A stretch of DNA of 64,000 nucleotides from assembly GCA_001599915.1 (NCBI GenBank), contig BCIG01000017.1, positions 620,001 through 684,000 on the forward strand. Direction: 5' to 3'. Below, in pieces: positions 35,455 to 45,149 of this stretch (positions are counted from its first letter, which is position 1; each line of letters begins with the position of its first letter). The notes under the pieces were generated by a model. The model had not been told where the DNA came from and searched no databases. It saw only the letters and a program-made list of their open reading frames with translations. The position numbers and the translations under genes were made by a program. The stretch is from Symbiotaphrina buchneri. Its lineage: Eukaryota > Ascomycota > Symbiotaphrinales > Symbiotaphrinaceae.

Positions 35455-36244
35455 ATGAACACCCGCCTCGCCACAACACGCGATCTGCACCGCCTTGCCG
35501 CAATCACGGTGACCTCATTGCGCGACGACCCATCCTTCGATTACATGTGGCCGCATCATGCTGAGTATCCGGAAGACAATTTCTTCTTCTGGCAGCTGCA
35601 GCTGAAGCAGCTGCTGTACGACAAAAGGACCATGTTCCTGGTCGCAACATTGAACCACGATGACATCACAGAGGAAGGAGGAGCCCAGCCGAGGGAAATC
35701 ATCATCTCCTACGCCATCTGGACCCGCGTGGGAACCTCGCAGGCGGCAAAACATCGCTGGGCTCAGAAAGATACCTGGCTCAATTTCTTCGATCGTATGT
35801 TCACTTGCAGCTACTCACGTGTAGTGAAAAAGCCATTGACACATTGCAGGAACGACAGCCAAGGCAGAGAAATGGTCCATCGCACAAAAATACCAGCGCC
35901 GCGACGCCGACTTCGCGCGTCTCGACGCGCTGGACCGTGCCTCCGAGCGCATCCGCGCTCAATATCTGCATGACGTCCCCGAGTACTGGCGCATGGACCT
36001 GCTCGTGACGGACCGCGAGTACCGCCGGCGGGGCGCGGCGACGACGCTGGTGCGCTGGGGCATCACGTGGGCGGACCGCGAGAGCGTGCATTGCTTTGTA
36101 GAGGCCAGTCCGCTGGGCACGATTGTGTATCGCGCCTGTGGGTTTGAGTTGCTTGGGAAGTGCACGGTTAAGGTGGAGGGCCAGGGGGAGAGCCTGACCT
36201 TTAATATCCTTCTTAGGAAGCCGGCTGGGATGGAGAAGCGCTGA
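35455..36244 (+). CDS. GNAT-family N-acetyltransferase (right flank of the dioxygenase cluster)
   Basis: Exons 35455-35794 and 35850-36244 give 244 residues. The N-terminal motif (RLATTRDLHRLAAITVTSL, WPHHAEYPEDN) parallels the GNAT at 26997, so both belong to one fungal subgroup. The cofactor motif is MDLLVTDREYRRRGAATTLV, and the C-terminal arm is PLGTIVYRACGFELLG. With the GNAT at 26997 it brackets the dioxygenase, regulator and transporter. Whether they function together is inference. Cytosolic enzyme, substrate unknown. Confidence 0.9.
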
Positions 36245-36524
36245 ACTTGCGGTGCAGGATGAACAGGACTGCGACCGACTGTGGCGCGTGCGGATTTCTC
36301 ATGTGTTTTCGCCTGAGAGCATATCTGCTTGATGGATTTGCTTTCCTCATACGAGCTTGCGAGCTGCAGTCATAGGCAACGAACAATATCTTATACATCC
36401 ACGGACAAACACATCTTGATACATGTCAGCCTTGCCAGATAGTGAGTCCATTAAAGGCTATTGCCCGCCCCTAAAACCACAACGGAGCATACTCCCAGCT
36501 CCTCTTGACACTCGAACAAGTCCA

Positions 36525-39253
36525 TCACATCATCCCCGTCCCCGTCCCAATGCCCATCCCCATTCCACCACCTCCTCCTCCACCAAACTCCCCCTCAGCA
36601 CCATACAAACCATATCCACCTCCACCTCCGACCCACCCGCCCTCATCCAAGCTCATGAAGCACTCCAGGTCCATATTCCACATATCAAAGTCCCAGCCCA
36701 GATTACTCAGATCAAAGTCCATCGCATCGCTCCCCGGCACCGCCTCCGTCGGCGCCAGCGACGAGCTGCCCGGCGCGCTGCCTGCTCCGGGGGATATCGT
36801 CGCCGCTGCTCCCGCTGCTGCCGGCGGCATTGTTCCTGCACCGGACAAGTCGAGCGGTGGAGACTGCACGGGCAGGAGCCCGCCGCTGATACTGCTGCTG
36901 CGCGTGTCGCTGAGCGGGAACGACGGCGGCGCCGGGGTGTGGTGTTGCGGCGGGAACGGCTGCTGATTCTGGTAATTTTGCGTAAACCTGCTCCTCTCAG
37001 CGCCAGCAACAGGGCGATCAAGATCAACATCTTCCTCCTCGACCTTCCCCTGCTCCTCCCCGAACTTCCCCTCCTCCTCACCCAACCCTCTGCGCACCAT
37101 CTCCGCCATACTCTCAACCGCCCTCGCCGAATTACTGATATTCTCCGTCTTGCTGAGCCGGCTTAGGGCCTCGAGCGCGCTCTCGATCCAGCGGAGGTTC
37201 TCGCGCGCGCTGCTGGGCTCGGAAAGGATCCCGAAGATCAGCACGAAGCACGCGCCTTCGAGGTGGAATGTGTTGTACCGCAGGCCCCGGATCAGCGCGT
37301 TGCTGGCGAGCGCGGAGGAGAGGAATGCGATTTCGTCCCGGGCGGCGGTGAGGGCGTGCGTTAGGGCTTCGAGAAGCCAGGAGGGGGCGGAGGGTGTGGT
37401 CTGGGAGGGCGAGGTGGATGGGGCGTGGTGGCTTGTTGATGTTGGGGGTGGTTGTTGTTCGCGTTGCCAGGTTGCGTGGAAGATTAGGAAGGGCCGGAAG
37501 GTGAGGAGGATGATGTGGTGGTATACTATGCTCAGAGTCAGCGTCCGCAGAGCTAACAACTGCGGTAGAGGAAGGACAAACCATTCGTCAACATGGCCTG
37601 CTGGACGCCCAACTCGCCGGGCTGCGGGGGGCCCTTGAGCTTAAACCTAAGCCTACCCTCAGCCTCTACAGCGACGCTGCGCAGATCCCTATAGATGCTC
37701 TTTGCAGCGCGGAACATGTTCAGCAGACTGCTATGCTTGTGGCCATAGATCTCGCTCGTTGACGTCTGCATGATGCGCGAGAAGCCGACGAGCGCGGCCA
37801 GGAGCGCGCGTGTGTGTGTGTCTGGCAAAGGGATGCTGATGTCGTCGAAGGAGATCGATGTGCCCCGCCCGAGAACGTAGCAGATCCAGCTGGGGGAGGA
37901 TGTCAGTGAGGAGGGTAAGAGAGAGTTAGTGGGGATACCTTTCGTAATAGTAGAGGCACCAGAAGGTCACTCGACGTTCTTCTAGCCGCCCTACACTGGC
38001 TGCCTGGCCGTTGTGCGTCGGCACGTCCTTGTGCAGCCCTGCTGCTGAAGCTTTCCGAACCGCCTTCCCCAGATGCAGATACGCCGAGTTATGCCGACCG
38101 TTGTTAGACTGATAATGGGCGTATCATCCTGGTCCTGTCAGTCTTTTCCATAGAAACGTATCCCCCTGAACCCAGTAGAATACGAGGCTAAAGGGTAGGG
38201 GAGACATATCAATAATAGAGCAAGCTGCACGGCCTGCAGATTCACCACCTCATCCAACGCTGCCTCATCTGCCTTCGCCTTCCCAAACAGCACATCGCCC
38301 CACTTCGTATCCTCCGTCATACTCGCGCCAATCGCAAGCGCACTCAGAAGAATGGCCCTCTGTGTCGTCTCCAATGGCCTCGACGTCGGTGACCGCCCGT
38401 ACAAGCGCTCGAGCATATCCGTGAACGTCGTGCGCGGCAGGAACGGCACCACATGATACAGCGTGCTCAGGAAGCACTGCAAGAACACATTCGCCAGCTC
38501 ATACGGCAGGAACGTAAGCTGGTTCGCATCTGCGCGCCAATTGAACGGGCCCCACGTCCCACCATCCACCACACCTGCAGCCCCTCCTCCTCCCAGAGCG
38601 CCAGTCTTATCCACGCTCTCCCCAAAATACAGCCCGCGATACCGGAAGTGATCCAGCCCCGCCTCGCCCTCCTGCACGTCGCCTTCCAGCCCGCTCGGCG
38701 CGCTCGTCGGCGCCGTCTTCAGCCGCCGATGGATCTGCGACAGGAACGAGAAGTTCGAGCTGGGGCCGTAGTACAGCTGCATGACCGGCGCCCCGCCGCC
38801 GCCCTCTTGCGTCGCGCTGACGGCGCTATAGATCTTCTCGCGCAGCGACGAATGGCGGCGGCGAGCTTGCGCCGCGAGACTAGGACTCCCTGCCGCGCTG
38901 TCATGCTGCCCGCTGCTCTGCCGCAGCGGCGAGGCGTCGTGCAGCGGGCCCCGGCCGTCACCCTCGACGCGCAGGTGCTTCACGCCCCGCTCGGCGCTGT
39001 CGCGCGACGGAGAGATGCTACTCTTGCGCTTCCGCCAGCACGTGATGGAGCGGTAGTCGCAGCGGGCGTTGCGCGCCACGCAGTGCGAGCAGGGCGTCTT
39101 GCCGTCGCATTTTGTCTTGCGGCGGCGGCACTCCTCGCAGGCTTTGGAGGTGCGCTGGAGGGGTGTCGCTGTTGAGAGTTATTGTTAGAAGTCTGTAGAG
39201 GAGGCGGGAAGAGGAGGGACTATACCATTGGCGCTGCTGGGACCCGATTCCAT
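36525..39253 (-). CDS. Zn2Cys6 transcription factor with fungal MHR domain; contains a probable AT-AC intron
   Basis: Exons 39253-39226, 39168-38210, 38120-37939, 37889-37582 and 37525-36525 give 825 residues. The DNA-binding cluster CEECRRRKTKC, TPCSHC, NARC has canonical C-x2-C-x6-C-x5-C-x2-C-x6-C spacing (residues about 16-42). The middle homology region follows (LQAVQLALLLAHYQSNNGR, NSAYLHLGKAVRKA, RRVTFWCLYYYES, GRGTSISFDDISIPLPD). The third intron border (38209/38121) can only be kept in frame with intron ends AT and AC. The C terminus is low-complexity, with Gly runs and a Met/Gly/Thr tail; an acidic patch around MDFDLSNLGWDFDMW may be the activation segment. It should be a nuclear sequence-specific regulator; targets unknown. 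Divergent from the gene at 39791. Confidence 0.9.
38121..38209 (-). other. Probable U2-type AT-AC intron (89 nt)
   Basis: Read on the minus strand, the intron begins ATATGTCTCC (the fungal GTATGT donor with A at +1) and ends GGATGATAC. A CTGAC branch-point-like word lies about 16-20 nt before the end. Joining the flanks gives LALLLAHYQSNNGRHNS in phase 0, matching the conserved MHR text. All GT-AG pairs available in this stretch give a stop or the wrong frame. A GC-AG alternative (GCCTCG to ATCAG) stays open but replaces AHYQ by seven unrelated residues. Confidence 0.65.
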
Positions 39254-39790
39254 TGGCGCATTGGGGTTGGGGACGCTGGGAGTACGTAGTAGAGGCGGAG
39301 AAGGAGCTTGTCAGCTGGGCAGGAAAGACGCGAAAAGGATGTTTGAGGCCGGATGCACTTGCCTTGATTTGGTTAAGCGCCAGGGTTCATTGCCGAGATG
39401 CCAGACTGCCGTGTGTGGGGATGGAATCCTTGTTGATATCGGTCATGATTGGATGGATTTATTGATGGGAGAGTGAGGTGATTAAGAATTCACCAAGAGC
39501 AGTTCATTCATCAGTTAGACATGAGTCGCGGAAAGAGCACCGCCTGCAAGGAAGCTGGCTGTCACGTGGATACGCGTTTGTTGCGTGTGACCTGCCTCGT
39601 CTACCTTGGGCGAGTGCGTGGCTTCCTATATAATTTCACCTTTCCGCCGCGTCTTCTCCCACAAAATCCACCATCTTCCCTCACCTCACACATCTCTCTA
39701 GCCGCTCTGTACCATCAAAATTCATTTGGATTCTGTACTGTCCATCCGAGTTTCCGCCCTCACTTCAATTTTGTATCATCATCACCCACA
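39254..39790. other. Divergent promoter region
   Basis: Upstream sequence of the Zn2Cys6 gene and of the gene at 39791; a pyrimidine-rich leader lies just before 39791. No gene seen. Confidence 0.5.
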
Positions 39791-40659
39791 ATGAGTGGAA
39801 AACGTACGTTCGCCTCGTCGTCACCCGCTGATACCACTCACTGGCCACTGACTGTCTTCGTTTAGGCAAGGCAACCGGAGAAGCTCTACAGGATGAGACC
39901 ACCACCATGACAATGAATACATCCACCACCAAGAAGCAGAAGACGGAATCCCAACTGGGACGCATGACAAAAGCTGAGCTCATCGCTCACGTTCTCCTGC
40001 TGCAACGCGAAGTCCATGATGTCTCTACCTCACAAGCCTCAATCCTTCCTGCCTCGACCGCTGCTATCCAGGCCGCTCCCATCATGACCGCTCCTGCCAC
40101 GACGACTCCCATCACGACTGCCCCTGTCACGACTACTCCTGCCACCACCGCTCGTTCCACTCAACGCGACACCACCTGGACGCCGGAGGAAATTCGCGAG
40201 AGTGCGTACAGAGTCAGGGAGATGTGTGCTGCTAGTATCAAGAGGCAAATGAAGTGGAAGGTATCTGATTCAGATCGATAATCCTACCAAATAAAGACAT
40301 CCCATGCTGACCTCTCTATTTCCAGAACTCTTGCGAGATCGGTACGGCTAGGTGGTCGTACACCGCCATGGTACCCAGCAAGGAAGTTTTCTATCGGGCC
40401 TTTCGTTGGGAAGATGATGGCACAGACTGGACCAAGAAAAAGATGAATAGACGCAATTTCGAGCGCACGATCGGAACCATCGAGGCCCCCGTAAGTCATG
40501 CTTTGGGCTCGTCGCTGTCTCTGTCTCTATGCCTAATCGCACAGTTAGTGTCGTTACAGGAATCTTTTTCTGACCGGAGAGAACGTCACGCTGAGCTGGA
40601 ATGGCGACAACACCTTTGGCGTGACTGGGACCTACGGTGTACAAACTTATGACGATTGA
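39791..40659 (+). CDS. Uncharacterised fungal protein with TTxP-type Thr/Pro repeats
   Basis: Exons 39791-39803, 39866-40260, 40326-40490 and 40549-40659 give 227 residues. A basic Lys-rich start (TTKKQKTESQLGRMTKAEL) leads into a helix (ELIAHVLLLQREVHDV) and a Thr/Pro/Ala linker of four or five degenerate repeats (TAPATTTPITTAPVTTTP, about residues 75-98). A folded region follows: TWTPEEIRESAYRVREMC, GTARWSYTAMVPSKEVFYRAF, and RNLFLTGENVTLSWNGDN ending at VQTYDD. The TGENVTLSW frame fixes the last acceptor at TTAG 40548. I do not recognise a named domain. There is no signal peptide, and the N-terminal basic stretch could be a nuclear signal. The function is unknown. Confidence 0.72.
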
Positions 40660-40661
40660 TG

Positions 40662-41153
40662 CATGAAGGTTCCTCTCTTCTACCTGGGATGTCAAGGAGC
40701 TGGAGTTATTATTGGCTTAAAGATACCCCTGGCAAGGCATATTTATCGGCGGCGTTGCTGCTAGCTACGAATTTGCATCGATTGAAGGACCGCATGTTAC
40801 CCGAAGTATGTTGCATACAGACAAAGCAATATCCTTCTCCTCGTTTCTCACTACCACATTGTGTCCATTGACAATGCATTCTATTCTAAGAACAAAGGGC
40901 TTGTCGAGCCCTAATCCAAACAAAGAACCACCCCGCCACAGAATTGCTCGCCATAGCCAATCACTCATGCCACTGCCAGGACCATTTCTGGACAACAATT
41001 CCACACGAGGAATATATACGCCCAACCCTCGAAGTAGCATCCCAACTCGGCGCCAACTTCCCTTTCGACGGCCTGGAGCTCTTTGGTGACAACATCCCAC
41101 ATTTGTGCTATCATCCGGTCTGGGACCACTATCACCTCAATACCTCCATTTGA
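40662..41153 (+). pseudogene. Coding-like remnant or incompletely modelled gene, uncharacterised
   Basis: Two segments have protein-like composition and C-ending codons: about 40727-40806 (FIGGVAASYEFASIEGPHVTR) and 40942-41153 (LLAIANHSCHCQDHFW, then FDGLELFGDNIPHLCYHPVW, ending at a stop). They join well over an intron with GTATGT donor (40807) and CACAG acceptor. Upstream, the open frame from ATG 40662 (MKVPLFYLGCQGAGVIIG) is in a different phase and I could not find an intron that links it. It may therefore be a broken gene or one with an undetected start. The family is unknown to me. Confidence 0.35.
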
Positions 41154-41190
41154 CGTAAAACTCTGTCCATCAGCTCCTGCTCTCTCCGCT

Positions 41191-41889
41191 ATGGCCATGG
41201 CCGGAAAAATATCTCTCAACCCTACCGGGAAACCGTTGCCAGAACTGCCGCAGCATACATCACCCCCCGAGTTTAAGCCTGGAATACTAATCTCGCCGCA
41301 GAGACATGGAGATAGTTATGACCCTCGCGGGCAAAAGCCGCGGCGAGATCCAGCCCGCAGAGTCAGGTTCGCGGACCCGCTCGAGGAAATTAGGATATTG
41401 CCGCCGCGTGTTGCTCCGAGCGAGAATGGTACGGCACCGTCCGAGACTTCTTTGCCTGCTGGAGATGGTACGATAGCTGACAATGAGAACAAGCACGCTC
41501 AGAAGAATAACGCGTCCGATAGCCGTCCCCCTAGCCGGCCTTCAGCAGCTATGCCGCCACTCGAAACTCCAGCTCGGCGGCCAACGCTTCAGAACGGCAA
41601 CCAAGACCACCACTCCTTCTTCCCCTGCCTGCACAGGTCAACTCCTCTCGTGCGCAAGGGCAAGCTTACCAAGCCCCTTCCCAAATCTATATCCGTACCA
41701 TTCGCAATGACGAGGCGGCAGCAGCGCGCCCCGGTAGGTGCTAAAGCGCGTGCTCTGGAAACGCGGGCTTTTGTCACGGAGATAAGGAAATGTCTTCGCC
41801 ATGCGGCCCTGGGGCATTCGCTCGTTGAGATGCCGCCTGTTGTGCCGCCGCTGCCGGTTTCATGGCGGCGGAGGAGGGCTTTAGGTTAA
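41191..41889 (+). CDS. Uncharacterised, proline-rich disordered protein
   Basis: A single open frame of 232 codons from ATG 41191. Composition is strongly Pro/Arg/Ser-rich and mostly disordered: SLNPTGKPLPELPQH, FKPGILISPQRHGDS, PARRVRFADPLEEIRIL and SRPPSRPSAAMPPLETPAR. The RRVRFAD-type segment resembles a short docking motif of the RVxF class used by protein phosphatase 1; this is only a suggestion. The C terminus contains a short helix with KCLRHAALGHSLVEMPP. No membrane span or signal peptide. The frame could start further upstream at 41083, overlapping the previous remnant, but that part is less protein-like. The function is unknown. Confidence 0.5.
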   Translation: MAMAGKISLNPTGKPLPELPQHTSPPEFKPGILISPQRHGDSYDPRGQKPRRDPARRVRFADPLEEIRILPPRVAPSENGTAPSETSLPAGDGTIADNENKHAQKNNASDSRPPSRPSAAMPPLETPARRPTLQNGNQDHHSFFPCLHRSTPLVRKGKLTKPLPKSISVPFAMTRRQQRAPVGAKARALETRAFVTEIRKCLRHAALGHSLVEMPPVVPPLPVSWRRRRALG

Positions 41890-42676
41890 GGTGTGATGGA
41901 AGAAGGTACTACTGCGCGGAGGGAGAAAATGGTGTAGAGAGTAAGGGGTGCAGGAGGGTGCTTGGATTGGTATGGGAGATGGATCGGGGAAAAGGGATGT
42001 CTGGTGCACGGGGGTTGTATTTAATTGGGATGCTTTGTTGAAAGGTTGGATAAGCTACTCTAGGGTGGTAAACTGTTGCGTATCTCTGGAGCAGTGGCTT
42101 TATAAGTTTGGATATGGTACTGGGCGCAGGCATTAGTGTGCACTTCGATATGATCTGTTCTGACGCGAGCAACGTGATGTGGGCTTGTAGAACTGCGAGA
42201 TTGCAGAGTATCGAAATCAATCCGACCAAGGAACTTAATACTGTAATCCCATGAAGTGACACGGTATATTCGTTAAAGGTGACCGATCAGCAATGGATTG
42301 GTCGCTTTTGATTCGGGGCAGCAAGAAGGTGACAATGATGTGATTAATGTGGGGGCCGAAATCATGAAGGTCTGACCTCTTGGATTCTGTGGCTGAGCAG
42401 ATGCCGAGTGATCCGGGTAAAATGGCTAAATGCCAGGTTCTCCACGAAGCTTGTATGCCCCGCAGAAGCTTTCCACACCCAATGCACCAATCATGGGTCA
42501 TACCACCCAATTTAGAGAAAGAGGGATCTGTCGTGCCTGATGAGATCATGCGCCTTGTGCGGGGCATCCTGGCCATTCCCCCAGAGGGTTGTGTCCAACC
42601 ATTGATTTTCTTTTTCGTGATGCAACCTTCATCCTCGTTCTAACCACGCACGTTCAAAGGTCTTTCGTAGCCCAAG
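41890..42676. other. Intergenic before carboxylesterase 3
   Basis: No gene supported; it holds the esterase promoter. Confidence 0.45.
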
Positions 42677-44941
42677 ATGCCTCGCCGAATACGGATCATG
42701 CGCTTTATGCTCGTCTTGTTAAGCAACATAATTGCAGGTGCAGTTGCGATTCCTGGGCCCGGCTCGTTGGATGCAGATTTGAAGATCTTGACCAACAATG
42801 ACCTCTACGGTACGTCCAGTCCGTTGTCCAATATGATATATTCCAACTGAGCCCAATAACAGGGAATTCAAGTAACCAGACCGCGGCAGCTATCCTCATC
42901 GATCGCCCTGAGTCCAATGCAAAAGCTCAGGAGGCATGCACATTGCTTTCGGAAAGCGTATGGTCGCCAGAAGAGCAGGATGTGGATGCGGGACTGAAAC
43001 AGGCTTTGGAATACCTTGCCTATGAAGATCCGACTAGACGAGGAGAGTTGTACTGGATTGCGAACTCCACTGGCGGGTGCAGAGCTGTTGGTCTGGATGG
43101 TTTCGTATACGACGTCAGTTGTGTGGCTAGATTGCAAGCACTGTGCACGAATAGTCCGGTGCTATCTTCGAACGTATCGAGTGATACGTCGGCCAGGTGG
43201 AACATCCAAGTATCCTCTAACAATGAGACCATCACCGGGTCAGTTGCCGTTCCCATTTCCTATGTACAATTCAAGAACTGACGACCCCCAGATACCGCGA
43301 CAAGCTCTCCTTCCGCTTCCTCGGCCTGCGCTACGCCGCCCAACCTGAACGTTTCACCTACTCAACCCCCTATACCGGCTCCAACAGCAACATTTCCGCT
43401 CTGACATACGGCTCGCAATGCGTCCAGGCCGGCGGGATCGGCAGCGAAGACTGCCTCTTCCTCAACATATGGACGCCCTACCTACCCAGCAACCGCAGCG
43501 CCACCACGAAGGCCAAAGCAGTCATGTTCTGGATCCACGGCGGTGCATTCACATCCGGCACCGGCAGCGACCCCACCTTCGACGGCGGTAACCTTGCATC
43601 ACGCGGCGACGTCGTCGTCGTCACCATCAACTACCGCCTCGGCACGCTGGGTTTCCTCGCCCTCAACGACAGCGCCACGAACGGCAACTTTGGACTAGCG
43701 GACCAGATCACGGCCCTGCAGTGGGTGCAGGAGAACATTGCGGACTTCGGTGGCGACCCGGAACGAATCACGATTTTTGGCCAGTCGGCCGGCGCAGGGT
43801 CCGTCCGGGCGTTGCTGGCGAGTCCGAAGGCGAAGGGGAAGTTTGCGGCGGCGATCATGATGAGCAATTTAGGTGGCCAGGCGTATGCGAGGACATATAG
43901 TGAGTACTATACCATTTCACAGGAGATGGCGGTTGCTGGACAGGGCATCTTGAATGCAACAGGCTGTGGAGATGTGGATTGCCTGCGAGGGCTAGATGCA
44001 CATGAGTTAGGGAATCTGACTACCGTGGCGAGGTATCCCCTAACCCTCATTACTACCCACAATTGAGGAACTACGGCTAATCTGGGAAATTATCCAGATA
44101 TCTTGTCGTCGACGGCACCTACCTCACCACCCCATCCCTCCCTCTCTCCGCCAACGCCAGCACAGCTCACGTCCCACTGCTGATCGGCACCATGCGGGAC
44201 GACGGCGCCGCCTTCATCAGCTACCCCCAGAACGCCTCGGAAACACTCTCCTCGTCCCTTTCCCTAAACTCCTTCCCCCCCTCCCTTCCGCCCTCCCTCT
44301 TCCCAATCCCTTCAGGGCCCAACACCACGCTCGACATCTTCAACACCACCGCGCGCGTCTCAACGGACGCCCAATTCCGCTGCCTGGACTACAGCACTGC
44401 CTTCGCCGGCGCCGCCAACGCCGTCTTTCCGCGCACCTGGTACTACGAGTTCAACCGCAGTTACCAGCTGACCAGCTACAACCCGAACGCGCCCGTATGC
44501 GACGCCCCCGCCACGCCGGCGCACCCGTATGGTGATCCGAGCAGGGAGTACTTCAAGTGCCATTCGGGGGAGCTGTATTATGTCTTCGGCACGCTGATGT
44601 TCAATGGCTTGCCGGAGCGGGATGAGGGTGATATCCCTTTCTCTCAGGCGGTTGTGGATATGTGGACTGCGTTTGCGAGAAGGCATAATCCGAACCCGGA
44701 TCTGGCGGTCCGGAGAGCGAGGGAGACAGGGAGCGTGAGGAATGTCCTGGGAAGTGCGGGCTTGTGGTTGGCGGTTGGAGCGGCAGGCTTGCAGGATGTG
44801 CAGGCAGAGCTGAGTACGCGTGTGCTGCAGTGGCCGGGCATGATGCAGGTGCCGTTTGCCGAAGTGCGATGCTCTGGGCTTGCCGTTGAACTACTACGGA
44901 TGAGATTGAGAGGATGGAAGCGGATCAACTGGGACCGCTAG
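42677..44941 (+). CDS. Secreted type-B carboxylesterase with extra N-terminal module (probable C-terminal frame break)
   Basis: Exons 42677-42809, 42863-43238, 43292-44032 and 44098-44941 give 697 residues as read. A signal peptide covers about residues 1-25. The N-terminal module (AAAILIDRPESNAKAQEACTL, LYWIANSTGG, LCTNSPVLSSN) parallels that of the esterase at 10222. The esterase fold follows: RFLGLRYAAQPERF, GSEDCLFLNIWTPY, FWIHGGAFTSG, VTINYRLGTLGFLA and GQSAGAGSV (nucleophile near Ser335). A Pro/Ser/Leu-rich insert (SLNSFPPSLPPSLFPIP) is unusual. Near 44863 the family ending CDALGLPLNYYG with stop at 44901-44903 is found in the +1 frame, while the annotated frame runs on into an unrelated basic tail. 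A small indel there is the simplest reading. The rest of the protein is intact. Confidence 0.88.
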
Positions 44942-45149
44942 CTTTTGTCCATTGCCTCTGTCAAGAGTTGCACTATAGCAGTGATTCTCATCTTCAGCGC
45001 ATCGTAGAGGAGTCCGAGTATTCCCTCCATCCCAGTTCTTTACAGGTCCTTAAGATCGCTGCATATATCAGAGGTTACTATAGGTTATAAGAAGTCACTT
45101 TAAGAGGTAGGACAGAGGTTTAAAAATAATGAATCATGAATTATTCTTA

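Noticed and set aside
38121-38209. GC-AG reading of the same intron (GCCTCG donor, ATCAG acceptor)
   Set aside because: It stays open but replaces the conserved AHYQ by ICLPYPL; kept only as an alternative to the AT-AC model.
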